Shown here one piece after another: positions 15,834 to 25,225 of a DNA stretch of 64,000 bases. The notes under the pieces are model-generated. The model did no database searches. It had not been told where the DNA came from and saw nothing but the letters and a program-made list of their open reading frames with translations. A program made the translations under genes and the position numbers. Every line of letters begins with the position of its first letter. The stretch's first letter is position 1. Source of the DNA: Alphaproteobacteria bacterium (GTDB taxonomy: Bacteria; Pseudomonadota; Alphaproteobacteria; Rhodospirillales; Casp-alpha2); contig JAJRRU010000005.1 of NCBI GenBank assembly GCA_024279135.1, forward strand, positions 41,305-105,304. The letters are read 5' to 3'.

Positions 15834-18800
15834 TTATTCGATTTTGAAACCGATTACCGCGACATCATCACGCCGTCGATGAGCTGCCTGATAGTTGATC
15901 AGTGCTTCACGTATACATTGTCGCTGATTTTGCATGTCTTTGTCCTGTATATCCAGCAATAGCTTGCGGAAACGATTTTTGCCAAACATGCGATTTCGCT
16001 CACCGCCAATCTGGTCGACTAATCCATCTGACGTCATGTAAAAACTTTTACATGCCAGATTGACGATTTCATGTTCCTCAAAGACTTGGTCATGAGGTAT
16101 GCCGTGATAACCAATACCGCTTTTGGCACCCTTGATGACGCTGATGCCCCCGTTTTCAATAAGATACAATTCAAAACGGGCGCCAACGAATATTATCTTG
16201 TCCATTTTCGAATTTAAAAAACAGATGCCCAGTTCCATTCCGTCATCTGATTCGCCTTTGTCCCCATGCTGGCCCAGTGTCACCTGAACAAGCTGATGTA
16301 TGTGTTGCATCAGTTCAGCGACTTCGCCGCTGGAAACTGCGGACAGGGCATTGTCAAGGGCGCCGGTCGCAATCAGCGTCATAAAGGCACCGGGAACACC
16401 GTGGCCTGTGCAATCGCCCAGAATAATCAGGAAACCATCCCCCCACATACGGCTCCAGTATATATCACCGCCAACAACGTCGCGTGGTTCCCATAAAATA
16501 AAGTGGTCAGAAAGCAGGGATGAGAACAAGACGCCGTCAGGTAACACGGAGCGCTGAATGCGGGCGGCATAATCAATTGAGCTCGAGATCACGTTGTAGG
16601 CATCGGATAGTTTATTCTCAGCCAGTTTACGCTCGGTGATATCATAGAGCCAAACCAGGGCGGCTTTCTTTTTCTGGTATTCTATGGGGCTGATGGACAT
16701 CAGCGTCCAAAGCTCCCGACCATCCTGGGAATGAATGATTTGTTCTGTATTACGCAAACTCTTGCCTTCGTTGAGGGCGACTTGGTGTTTATCCCTGCTT
16801 TCACTTTTCATAACGAAACTATCGGTTCTGAATGTACCGATGTCAGATTCTGAAATTCCGAGCATGTCCAGAAACTGTGGGTTGCCGAACTGAACCTGTC
16901 CGTCGTCTGCCGAGCGATCATCAAGCGAGATACTGACGGCGATCGGGCTGTCTTCAAGAATGCGGCGGAATTGCTCCTCGCTCCTGCGCAGGGCGTTCTC
17001 TTGGTTTTTTCGCTCGGTGATATCGGTGAATGTACTGACAAAACCACCGCCGGGTAACGGCCCGCCCTGGATTTCAATGATTGTGCCGTTGGGTCGTGTG
17101 CGTTCAAAGCTGTGTGCAACAAATTGTTTGGCGCGCAGGATTTGATCGTGGATGATCTCCTCCGGATCACCACTCTTGAACTCACCGCGCTCAACGTCGA
17201 ACTCGATCCAATCGACAAAGGAGGCACCCGGTTTGCTCAGCTCATCGGGCACATCGCGAATTTCCTGGAATCGTTTGTTGGAGATAATCAGCATCAACTC
17301 TTTGTCATAGGCAACCAGACCCTGATTGATACTACCCAGCACGGCTTCCAACAGGGTCGATTTGTGCTCCAGTTCCTGGGTTCTTTCTTCAACCAGGTTT
17401 TCAAGATTTTCCTGGTATTGTTTTACTTCATTTTTGGCCGCCTCTTCCTTTTCCTGCATTTCATTATAGGCTCGCACGACCTGGCCCAATTCATCACCGC
17501 TTTCCCACAGGACGGGTGTTCTGATATTCTCTGTCTTGGTTCTTTCAATGGCCTGTCGCAAGTGCAGGAGTGGGCGGGATATCACCCGGTTGACCGCAAA
17601 CAAGGTACTGGTGATGAGGCTGGCCAATAAAACCAGCAAGATTATTGTATTGACCTTGAGGTGTTCGATCACAAGCTGCCAAATTTGTTTACTGTGGACC
17701 GTTACGACCAGACGGCCAATCAGGTCTGTCGTTCCATCGGATGGAGAGAGCAAGGCCCGGTCAATTTTAAAATCCGGCATTTCGGGCGCTGTCTTGATAT
17801 CGCCCACCTGGCCCATGATGATGTCGGACGAATCGTAAACGGCTGCGCCCTGAATATGGGATAAAAGCAGAAAGTCGCCCAAAAGACGCCGGATCTGGTC
17901 AATATCGTATTCCCATACCGCAGACTGGAAAGCCGCACTCTGGATGGTAACGACATTTTTAAGTGATGAAATTAACTGATCGCGTTCTTTCTGATAGAAC
18001 ATGACTTCCAGGATCAGAAACAACACAATAGCGGCAATTGCGACCAGTGGCACATAAATGGCGAGCAGCTTCGATGTCAACGTTCGGAAGGAAGTATTTT
18101 CTTCATCCGTCTGTTCTTGGCCTTCGGTTACACCCGCTATTTTGCGGACGCGTTTCATATTATAAAAACGCCACCCGGTTAACCCTGCAAAACTAATAAT
18201 GATGATGGCGACCGCCCCGAACAGCAGCCGGTTTGTTGTCCAGAAAGGTTCGCCCTCACCATGCCAGCGGTCATAGATTTTATCGTAAGCCGCCGATTGG
18301 GTGAATTCATATGTCGCGGTTTGCAGGCGGACCAGCAGATCGGGCAAATCCTTTCTTACGGCGATCGCTCTTTTGATCGTTAAAAGGGGTGGTTCGAGCT
18401 TACGGATTTGATTTTCCAGCTTGAGCTCTCGGGCGATTTTCCAGGTGCTTGTATCTGGATATACAACGCCATCCACACGACCGCTTAACAGGGCGATTAA
18501 TGCATCCTGGAAAACTGGAAAGATCTTCGTTTTAAGGTCATCTCTGTTTAACAGCACCCGCGCACCGGCATTGGCATCGACGGCACCGATAATTTGTCCC
18601 GAAATATTATCCAGCTGATTGAATTTGGATGTCTCGTTTTTAACGAACACAGATATATCAAAAAATTCCAGAGGCATGGTAAAGGTGGCGAATTTTTCGC
18701 GATTATCCGATATGCCGAGATTTGGGATAATATGGGCTTCACCGTTGATCAAGGCATCCTGCGTTTCCCGCCAGGTATCCTTGATAACATAGGTAACCTT

Positions 18801-19019
18801 GATGTCGGCAATGTCTGCAACAGCGTCCATAACCTCGATTGCAAACCCTGTGGGTAAGCCAGCCTCGTCGATGGAATACTGGGGCGGAAAACTGCGCGGG
18901 ATGGCCGCGATGATTGTGCTCAGGTCATTACCCGTCGGATCAGCCGCACGCGCAGAGGGAACGTCAGAGATAAGCAGCCAGACAGATAATGCAAGTAGAC
19001 AGGAGAGCAAGCGGTTCAT
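15834..19019 (-). CDS. SiaA-like PP2C phosphatase with solute-binding, HAMP and PAS domains
   Basis: Predicted membrane sensor phosphatase acting on phospho-SiaC. Start chosen at ATG 19019, which gives a signal peptide (LLSCLLALSVWLLISDVPSARA) directly after the upstream stop; an in-frame GTG at 19061 would overlap that gene by 41 bases. The 1061 residues hold a family 3 solute-binding domain (about 35-260), a membrane segment, a second membrane segment (IYVPLVAIAAIVLFLILEV) with an extracytoplasmic region, a third membrane segment with HAMP (about 480-545), a coiled coil, two PAS domains, and a SpoIIE-type PP2C domain (about 815-1060; GGDIY, GDCTGHGVPGAFM, SDGLVDQ, RRDDVAVIGF). The attached solute-binding domain is the notable addition to a SiaA core. 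Confidence 0.9.
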   Translation of the reverse strand: MNRLLSCLLALSVWLLISDVPSARAADPTGNDLSTIIAAIPRSFPPQYSIDEAGLPTGFAIEVMDAVADIADIKVTYVIKDTWRETQDALINGEAHIIPNLGISDNREKFATFTMPLEFFDISVFVKNETSKFNQLDNISGQIIGAVDANAGARVLLNRDDLKTKIFPVFQDALIALLSGRVDGVVYPDTSTWKIARELKLENQIRKLEPPLLTIKRAIAVRKDLPDLLVRLQTATYEFTQSAAYDKIYDRWHGEGEPFWTTNRLLFGAVAIIIISFAGLTGWRFYNMKRVRKIAGVTEGQEQTDEENTSFRTLTSKLLAIYVPLVAIAAIVLFLILEVMFYQKERDQLISSLKNVVTIQSAAFQSAVWEYDIDQIRRLLGDFLLLSHIQGAAVYDSSDIIMGQVGDIKTAPEMPDFKIDRALLSPSDGTTDLIGRLVVTVHSKQIWQLVIEHLKVNTIILLVLLASLITSTLFAVNRVISRPLLHLRQAIERTKTENIRTPVLWESGDELGQVVRAYNEMQEKEEAAKNEVKQYQENLENLVEERTQELEHKSTLLEAVLGSINQGLVAYDKELMLIISNKRFQEIRDVPDELSKPGASFVDWIEFDVERGEFKSGDPEEIIHDQILRAKQFVAHSFERTRPNGTIIEIQGGPLPGGGFVSTFTDITERKNQENALRRSEEQFRRILEDSPIAVSISLDDRSADDGQVQFGNPQFLDMLGISESDIGTFRTDSFVMKSESRDKHQVALNEGKSLRNTEQIIHSQDGRELWTLMSISPIEYQKKKAALVWLYDITERKLAENKLSDAYNVISSSIDYAARIQRSVLPDGVLFSSLLSDHFILWEPRDVVGGDIYWSRMWGDGFLIILGDCTGHGVPGAFMTLIATGALDNALSAVSSGEVAELMQHIHQLVQVTLGQHGDKGESDDGMELGICFLNSKMDKIIFVGARFELYLIENGGISVIKGAKSGIGYHGIPHDQVFEEHEIVNLACKSFYMTSDGLVDQIGGERNRMFGKNRFRKLLLDIQDKDMQNQRQCIREALINYQAAHRRRDDVAVIGFKIE

Positions 19020-19020
19020 T

Positions 19021-19806
19021 TCAATTTGCCTTTTTCTCAAAACACGAATAATCCTTGTCACATAGTGGAAGGTTCATTTCGGCGAGTTTCAACAAGACTG
19101 AAATGACATGGCGTCGAATTTCTTCAAGTTCTCCGGCATCTTTCATAGCTTGCAATGTTTTCGACAGGGCCGGAACCAGATTTTTGTGTTTTTTATGAAC
19201 GTAATGAAATAGCTCAAACCGCATAATCGCCGGCGACAGCTCACGCAAACCCTTAACACCCAATTGTTTAATCTGATATTTCCCGTTCAGGCTCGGTGAG
19301 ACGATAATTTCAAAACGCTTTTTGTCGAGCATATTAAACAGGGTTTTATAATCACTGGCCGATAACACATTCATGTCGGCCGTATGACGTTCAGCGAATT
19401 TTATCCCCCGGATAATCCCGATCTTATAGGGTCGCAAGCTTTCCCAACCCTCGACCTCAAAATCGACCGACTTGGAGAAAACAACACCTTTAATATAATT
19501 AATCGGGGGGTATATTTGAATCAAATTTGGATATTTGGAGGCAATGCCATCAATCCGCTGGACTTCGCCATCTACAGTACCCTGGTTAGCCAGTTGCAGA
19601 GCCCTCTCGGCGGGGTATTTTTTAATGATGACGTCAATACCCATGCGGCGGTAAGCCTCCCTGATTATCACCTCGCTGATCACGGTATCGACGGTGTTAA
19701 CAGGGGTCACCACAATCATCTGTGCTGATATTGCCAGCTTACCTGACGTTATGGATATGATCGCGGCAAGAAACAGGGCGGACAATACTGTTGTTTTTAT
19801 CGTCAT
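19021..19806 (-). CDS. Periplasmic family 3 solute-binding protein
   Basis: A 261-residue secreted binding protein with a signal peptide ending near SGKLAISA. It has the lobe pattern of family 3 amino-acid-type binding proteins (ISEVIIREAYRRMGIDVIIKKYPAERAL), a motif set common in sensor-associated members rather than transporter ones. No permease or ATPase gene is nearby. Its stop is 1 base from the start of the SiaA-like gene, so it probably presents a ligand to, or modulates, that receptor (inference). Confidence 0.85.
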   Translation of the reverse strand: MTIKTTVLSALFLAAIISITSGKLAISAQMIVVTPVNTVDTVISEVIIREAYRRMGIDVIIKKYPAERALQLANQGTVDGEVQRIDGIASKYPNLIQIYPPINYIKGVVFSKSVDFEVEGWESLRPYKIGIIRGIKFAERHTADMNVLSASDYKTLFNMLDKKRFEIIVSPSLNGKYQIKQLGVKGLRELSPAIMRFELFHYVHKKHKNLVPALSKTLQAMKDAGELEEIRRHVISVLLKLAEMNLPLCDKDYSCFEKKAN

Positions 19807-19814
19807 ACCGCCAC

Positions 19815-20603
19815 TTACCTCATTGTCTCGTTTAAAAGTCTCGTAAGAAGATCTTTCTCTTTCAAGGCAACAAGAGCTTTTACGAATTTGTCAGTCTGGG
19901 CATTGCGCACGAATGATTTGCCACTGGCAAGCCAGATGTCCTCGCCTGACACAGGGGCACCTATCTTGACGGTAATTTCTGATTTATCCGCGTCAAGAAA
20001 TGACTGTATTTCATTGCAAACCCAGTACAAAGCCGCATCTGGAGCAGATTTAAGAATCTCTAGAATTTTTAGTTTGGTTTTCACGACAATGAGATTTTTA
20101 AATTTATTTTTTTCCAAAAATTCCTGATGTGAGGTTCCCAGCCAGGTAATTACACGTTTCAGTTTGCGTGCTTCATCAAGGCTGTTAACGGGTGCGCCTA
20201 CGGAGGAGAAACACATCAGGTTCTCTGTCAGCGGTGTGATCCAGATAAACCGGGCTTCGCGCTTAGGTGTCCTGGTAAGGGGAAACAGCAGCAAGTTATC
20301 TGATCGTTCGGTTTCCCTGACGGCTCGGGCCCAAGGCACAATACGGAAGTCAATCTGAACCCCGGATCGTACAGAGGCTTCATGGAAGTACGTTGCATAG
20401 GCCCCGACGAGTTTTTCATCCACATATTCAAGCAGACCACCCGGTAATTTAGCACTAATAAGATGGACACCATCCTCGGCCGCGAAAACGCGTTGAGGAA
20501 CCCCGATTATCATGAGCAGAAAGAAAATAGCGATAACGGCACGCCCAAAATATGTCACCCACAAGATCATGCTATTCTCATTTGCCTGACAGGTTGCGAT
20601 CAT
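19815..20603 (-). CDS. Periplasmic family 3 solute-binding protein
   Basis: A secreted binding protein of up to 262 residues, paralogous in type to the next gene. The first ATG (20603) gives an 11-residue extension before a second ATG (20570), from which a membrane/signal segment begins (AVIAIFFLLMIIGVPQRVFA). Neither has a strong ribosome site, so the start is uncertain. Motifs include FRIVPWARAVRETERSDNLLLFPLTRTPKRE, typical of sensor-linked family 3 proteins. It is first in the nine-gene minus-strand operon, with a promoter expected just beyond 20603. Confidence 0.82.
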   Translation of the reverse strand: MIATCQANENSMILWVTYFGRAVIAIFFLLMIIGVPQRVFAAEDGVHLISAKLPGGLLEYVDEKLVGAYATYFHEASVRSGVQIDFRIVPWARAVRETERSDNLLLFPLTRTPKREARFIWITPLTENLMCFSSVGAPVNSLDEARKLKRVITWLGTSHQEFLEKNKFKNLIVVKTKLKILEILKSAPDAALYWVCNEIQSFLDADKSEITVKIGAPVSGEDIWLASGKSFVRNAQTDKFVKALVALKEKDLLTRLLNETMR

Positions 20604-21666
20604 CCCGGCGCAAAATGCTCACCCGGTAGATAGGCGATTGATGACCAGCGTATGACTATCTATTGCTGGTCCGTAATTACCAGAATTGAACTGTAACTCT
20701 GCTGTATGGTAATGTCAAAACGCGCGCTATTAAGGTTCTCAGGCATTACCAGTGCAATTATTTACAAGCGCAATGGTTATGTTGTGGTTATGGTCATCTG
20801 GTGATGGAACGTGATGTCATGAGCTTCAATTGAGGTGGGCATATCTATGAGAGTTCCGGCTCCGATATGATTTTTCCGGGAAAATCTTACTTTAAGGGCC
20901 GGATAACTCATGGCTGGGGCCGGTTGTTACTGTGTCAGTATGTAAATTTTTCTTGCGCGCACGACCAGAATCGTTTGGTTGTTCATGTGAGCATGGGATC
21001 CGATCCATCATGTGTGGTCGTTACGTTCAGCAATCTTTGTGTCATGATTGCCCACAAGGCCGCAATACAGGCTGGCGGTATGGGGCTTGGGGCACTGAGC
21101 CCATATTTTAGACTATGGTTAACAAAAGTTGAAATTACGGCTGGTAAACAAAGCTTTCCCATGACCCGGAAACTGGCTCGTTCACCCGGCAATTTGGTAC
21201 CATGGACTGATTTTGAGGTTGTTTTTATCTAATTTTCAGCCATTTGCCCGCCTGAACCAGAGACAGAAACCATCAATATCACAGCCCATGGGTTTCTGAC
21301 GGACAGAAGTTACCGAGACCTTAATAAAATCAGTCCGACTTTATTTCTAAAAGTAAAATTCAATGGCCTGATTATGTATTTATTATCAAGTGGTTATGAA
21401 AATGATATCTGGAAGTTGGTGCGAGAGCCGGGAAAATTCAACAATCGCTGTCTCGAAGGCGGGTTTTTGGGTCGAAAATCATAATTTCACCAACAATCGC
21501 AGTTGCAATCGTGCCGGGAACCTCTAGAATCGTTGCAAAGCGGACATGATAACCGAGTAAATACCCGAAACTGGATTGGTATGTTCTGCCTTGTTGCCCG
21601 GCAGGGGGTGTCTTTAATCCGGGTTTTTCTCTGCAACGAACAAATATCAGGAAGGCCAGACTCGTT
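20604..21666. other. About 1 kb gap with no supportable gene
   Basis: Between the solute-binding-protein operon and the J-domain gene. Longest plus frame (20867-21232) and a minus frame (21438-21686) have no recognisable motif, no ribosome site and unusual residue composition, so I do not call them. The left end must hold the promoter of the minus-strand operon. Confidence 0.6.
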
Positions 21667-22317
21667 ATGGGATCACAACAGGGCAAACGCTCCTACACGA
21701 TTACCTGTAGCAGCGAGTTTCGCGATGCGGTCCTGGCACTGGCCCATAAACGCGGTGCCAATGCGGCCGATATTGCGCGCTCTATCATTCTGGTGCTACC
21801 CCGCAAAACCGTGATGGACTACCCGGACCCAGGTGGACCGGGCCGGGAAGACCGGGAAGACGTTGTTTTAAAGTCCGGCCCATCGGCTGGCCGTCCATGG
21901 CAACGTAAACCCCGCCTGCAGATCCGTATGGTTAATGGTTTCGATAGTGTATATATCAGGCGGGCCCTGGCCATAGCACTGGATATGGATGCCGCCAGGG
22001 CGAACATAGAGTTGGAGGCGCCAGGCATTATCGTGCAACCCAAATCGCGCTTGATAAAAAAACTGGAAGATCGGATTGAGCGCCTGAACGGGGCCATTTC
22101 AAACCTGGCGTTTGACCCTTTGCCCCATGGTGTACAGAGCCGGGAAGAGGCACTGTATGTGCTTGGCTATGCCCCCGGCCTCCACCCCACCATGTCACTG
22201 ATACGGTCCCGTTTCAGGACCATGGCAACCATTCACCATCCCGATGGTGACCAGGGTAGCCATCAGCGCATGAGCCAGCTAAATGAAGCCATGGACTTTC
22301 TAAAACGAGATGGTTGA
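21667..22317 (+). CDS. J-domain protein with N-terminal RHH-like segment
   Basis: A 216-residue protein with a C-terminal J domain (about 155-214) that includes the essential HPD in TIHHPDGDQGSHQRMSQLNEA. It should stimulate a DnaK-type Hsp70. The N-terminus (about 10-45) reads like a short helix-turn-helix or ribbon-helix-helix segment (FRDAVLALAHKRGANAADIARSI). The middle has a coiled-coil helix (about 128-145). There is no zinc-finger or substrate-binding DnaJ region, so its client is unknown. It stands alone between the gap and a terminator region. Confidence 0.75.
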   Translation: MGSQQGKRSYTITCSSEFRDAVLALAHKRGANAADIARSIILVLPRKTVMDYPDPGGPGREDREDVVLKSGPSAGRPWQRKPRLQIRMVNGFDSVYIRRALAIALDMDAARANIELEAPGIIVQPKSRLIKKLEDRIERLNGAISNLAFDPLPHGVQSREEALYVLGYAPGLHPTMSLIRSRFRTMATIHHPDGDQGSHQRMSQLNEAMDFLKRDG

Positions 22318-22345
22318 TGTTGTGTGGTTGTGTAGGGTCTGGGCC

Positions 22346-22450
22346 CTAGATCAGCGCGTAAATACTTAACGCCAGTCCGCCGACAATAAGCCCCACAGGC
22401 AGATTTAACGGGTTGTTGAACAATTTATTTTTCAAAAGATATTTTTTCAT
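22346..22450 (-). CDS. Possible 34-residue small membrane protein
   Basis: A minus-strand frame from ATG 22450 to TAG 22346 encodes a basic head (MKKYLLKNKLFNNPLN) followed by one hydrophobic segment (LPVGLIVGGLALSIYALI). This is the normal shape of bacterial single-pass micropeptides. Ribosome site is weak (a GGGG run about 15 bases upstream). It lies between the J-domain gene and a terminator, same strand as the Bax1-like gene but downstream of that terminator. Confidence 0.35.
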   Translation of the reverse strand: MKKYLLKNKLFNNPLNLPVGLIVGGLALSIYALI

Positions 22451-22526
22451 AATTCATGTTATGACCCCAGGGTAAATAAACCATGAAGCGCCCTGTAATT
22501 ACCACCGTATCATCAATGGCATTAAT

Positions 22527-22558
22527 AAAAACGCCCGGACGTTGTGTCCGGGCGTTTT
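22527..22558 (-). terminator. Rho-independent terminator after the Bax1-like gene
   Basis: Strong GC hairpin AACGCCCGGAC / GTCCGGGCGTT with a 5-base loop, flanked by A and T runs on both sides, so it can act on both strands. It sits 20 bases beyond the stop at 22578. Confidence 0.88.
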
Positions 22559-22577
22559 CAGGAATATCCGTTGGTGA

Positions 22578-23306
22578 TCAGTCGCGATTGCCAAACAGGC
22601 TCAGCAACATGATAAACAGGTTGACAAAGTCCAGATAGAGTCGCAGGGCACCCATAATGGCTTTCTTTTCCTGGACTTCACCGCTATCGGCTTGTCGGTA
22701 AATAGCCTTGATCTGCTGGGTGTCATAGGCTGTCAGACCAACAAAGACCAGGACGCCGACCACCGATATGACAAAATGCATGGCCGAGCTTTGCATGAAC
22801 ATGTTGACCACCGAAGCGATGATGATGCCAAACAGGCCCATCATCAGGAACGAGCGAAACCCGGAAAGGTCGCGCTTGGTGGTATAACCATACAGGCTCA
22901 TGCTGGCAAATGTACCTGCGGTAATGAAAAATACCCGGGTTATACTGGCGCCTGTGTAGACCAGAAAGATATAGCTCAGCGATAGTCCCATCATTGCGGC
23001 ATATACCCAGAACATGGTCTGGGCCGTCGAAGCTTTCATGGAATTCATACGCGCACTCAGGAACAGGACCATGCCGATGGGAGCCAGCATGACAACAAAG
23101 CTGAGCGGCGAGCCGAAAATTGCCTGCATCAGCGCGTCATTGGTGCTGGCGGCAAAGGCGACCGCCCCGGTCAGCGCCAAGCCTACGGACATATAGTTAT
23201 AAACACGCAGCATATAGCTCCGCAGACCAAGATCAATGTCGGCCTCATGGGCCTGAGCCTGGTTCATGTGCGCTGTTTTATAGGTAAACCGGTCGTTCGG
23301 GCTCAT
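22578..23306 (-). CDS. Bax inhibitor-1 / YccA-type membrane protein
   Basis: Integral membrane protein of the BI-1 (TMBIM) family with seven hydrophobic segments, 242 residues from the chosen start. ATG 23306 is preceded by AGGAGA at good spacing; a 26-residue longer frame has no such site and an unlikely leader. Family members are proposed pH-sensitive calcium leak channels or FtsH-interacting proteins. The C-terminal acidic/aspartate region (AYDTQQIKAIY) typical of the family is present. Monocistronic, ended by the hairpin at 22527. Confidence 0.9.
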   Translation of the reverse strand: MSPNDRFTYKTAHMNQAQAHEADIDLGLRSYMLRVYNYMSVGLALTGAVAFAASTNDALMQAIFGSPLSFVVMLAPIGMVLFLSARMNSMKASTAQTMFWVYAAMMGLSLSYIFLVYTGASITRVFFITAGTFASMSLYGYTTKRDLSGFRSFLMMGLFGIIIASVVNMFMQSSAMHFVISVVGVLVFVGLTAYDTQQIKAIYRQADSGEVQEKKAIMGALRLYLDFVNLFIMLLSLFGNRD

Positions 23307-23459
23307 GGTAATAAATCTCCTGATGTAATTACGAGGCCATTGTCCCACATATAAATGAGTATGATGTGACTTAATATGGCACAAGAAGGCTGTTAATCAA
23401 CTATTTATGACGGTTTATTCGACTTTCCTTATATGATCCTTATATGATATTTTTGCAAG

Positions 23460-24641
23460 ATGGTAACATTTCGCAGCGCACATGGTACGGGTAACGGTTG
23501 GGCATACGCCGTCAAGGAATGCATTGACGGTCTTGGCGAGCTGCCAGCCGCCGAGCCTGGCAAAAAATGGATTGGCTTCCTTTATGTTACCGATGCCTTT
23601 TCGGGTGACTTGTCGTCAATCTTAACATATGTGAAGCATAAAATATCAATCAGCCACTGGATCGGCACCATCGGCAGTGGCATCATTGTTGATGCCTGGG
23701 AATATCATGGCTACGGGGCAATCGGTATTCTGGCCGGTCAGTTTGACGAGGACTCTTTTCATGTCCTGCCACCCCTGCATGATCAGGACGAGGATCTGAA
23801 GGAGGTCACGCAGGCATGGATAAAAGCCAGTTCGCCAACCTTTGCCGTGATCCATGCCGACCCGGCAAGCCAGGGCGTGATCGGACTCATTGAAGGCCTC
23901 GCAAAAACCATGGGGGATCTTCCTGTTCAGGATTTGGATAACAACTATAGCGGCGGTTTCCGCGATGGATTTCTGGTCGGCGGCATGACGGCCTCGAACG
24001 GTCAGGGTTACCAGATAGCAGACAAGCTTAACGGCAATGGTATTTCAGGCGTTGCCTTTTCACCGCAAGTCGATGTGGTCACCGGGTTGAGCCAGGGCTG
24101 CCAGCAACTGGGTGACATCCATCTGGTAAACCAGGTCGTTGACAATGTGATCATGCGACTCGATGACGAGACGGCCCTCGATGTGCTAAAAAATGATGTG
24201 GGAGAATTGCTGGCCCGGGACCTGGCGCGGTTGCCGGGATACGTCCATGCCGCAATCCCGGTACCCGGCACCGATACGGGCGAATTTATGGTCCGCAATA
24301 TATTGGGTATTGATACGGATCGGGGTTGGGTAGCCATTGGTGACAGGACTCTCGAAGCGGGTGACCAGCTTGGTTTTGTGCGCAGCGATCCGGTACGTGC
24401 GCGGGCCAATATGGACCATATGCTCGATGATCTTAAATCGCGCATCCCATCACAACCCAAGGGCGGGCTATATTTTTCATGTGTTTCACGTGGGCCATTG
24501 TTGTTTGGTACGTCTGGGGAGGAAGCCCGCATTATCCGTGCGGCCCTTGGTCCCATACCCATCGTCGGGTTCTATGGTAATGGTGAGATTTTTAATTCCC
24601 GCCTGCATCAATATTCCAGTGTGCTTGTGTTGTTTTGTTGA
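23460..24641 (+). CDS. FIST-domain sensory protein
   Basis: A 393-residue cytoplasmic protein with FIST N (about 20-210) and FIST C (about 220-375) domains. The family is thought to bind small ligands, possibly amino acids, and is often linked to signalling. C-terminal signature residues GLYFSCVSRGP, LFGTSGEEARII and VGFYGNGEIF are clear. No kinase or cyclase is fused, so it may act through partners. It precedes thpR by 31 bases and may be co-transcribed with it. Confidence 0.88.
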   Translation: MVTFRSAHGTGNGWAYAVKECIDGLGELPAAEPGKKWIGFLYVTDAFSGDLSSILTYVKHKISISHWIGTIGSGIIVDAWEYHGYGAIGILAGQFDEDSFHVLPPLHDQDEDLKEVTQAWIKASSPTFAVIHADPASQGVIGLIEGLAKTMGDLPVQDLDNNYSGGFRDGFLVGGMTASNGQGYQIADKLNGNGISGVAFSPQVDVVTGLSQGCQQLGDIHLVNQVVDNVIMRLDDETALDVLKNDVGELLARDLARLPGYVHAAIPVPGTDTGEFMVRNILGIDTDRGWVAIGDRTLEAGDQLGFVRSDPVRARANMDHMLDDLKSRIPSQPKGGLYFSCVSRGPLLFGTSGEEARIIRAALGPIPIVGFYGNGEIFNSRLHQYSSVLVLFC

Positions 24642-24672
24642 GAATAGTTGGCAGAAAAAAAGGGTCCATCAT

Positions 24673-25218
24673 ATGATCAGATTATTTGTTGCCATCGCCT
24701 TACCCATTGATGTGCGTACACAGCTTGCCTCATTGCAGACAGGCCTGAGCAACGCCCGCTGGATTGACAAGGATAACATGCATCTGACCATGCGGTTTAT
24801 CGGTGAGGTGAGCGAGCAGGATGCCCGGGAAATCGATTCTGTGCTTGGCGGGCTGGTTGAGCCCGCCATCAAGGTTGAGCTGCACGGTCTGGGATACTTT
24901 GATCGGCGGGGCCGGGTTCATTCATTATGGGTCCGGGTCAAAAAATCCGATGCCTTGACCCATTTGCAGACAAAGATTGAACGTGTATTGGTAAATTTTG
25001 GCCTGGAGCCGGAAAAACGCAAATATACGCCCCATGTAACATTGGCTCGCATTCACGATATGCCTGTTGAACGACTGGCTCCATGGCTTTCCGATCAGGG
25101 TGACTTTTCGGTGCCGGTGTTTATGGCTCACCAATTTTTGCTGGTGGAGACCTTCCGGGGCCATGGCGGTGCCACCTATACACCGGTTGCCGAATATGAC
25201 CTGTTCGAAGCTTTATAA
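24673..25218 (+). CDS. thpR: RNA 2',3'-cyclic phosphodiesterase
   Basis: A 181-residue 2H phosphoesterase of the ThpR/LigT family, which opens 2',3'-cyclic phosphate ends of RNA. Both catalytic HxT motifs are present (HLTMRF near residue 37 and HVTLAR near 120). The start is ATG 24673, which gives the usual MIRLFVAIALP beginning; a longer open frame upstream overlaps the FIST gene and is not used. The stop is only 7 bases from the convergent phosphatase gene. Confidence 0.92.
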   Translation: MIRLFVAIALPIDVRTQLASLQTGLSNARWIDKDNMHLTMRFIGEVSEQDAREIDSVLGGLVEPAIKVELHGLGYFDRRGRVHSLWVRVKKSDALTHLQTKIERVLVNFGLEPEKRKYTPHVTLARIHDMPVERLAPWLSDQGDFSVPVFMAHQFLLVETFRGHGGATYTPVAEYDLFEAL

Positions 25219-25225
25219 GTGGTCT

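Noticed and set aside
20867..21232. 121-codon plus-strand reading frame in the 1 kb gap
   Set aside because: No ribosome site, no motif, unusual composition; the region looks non-coding.
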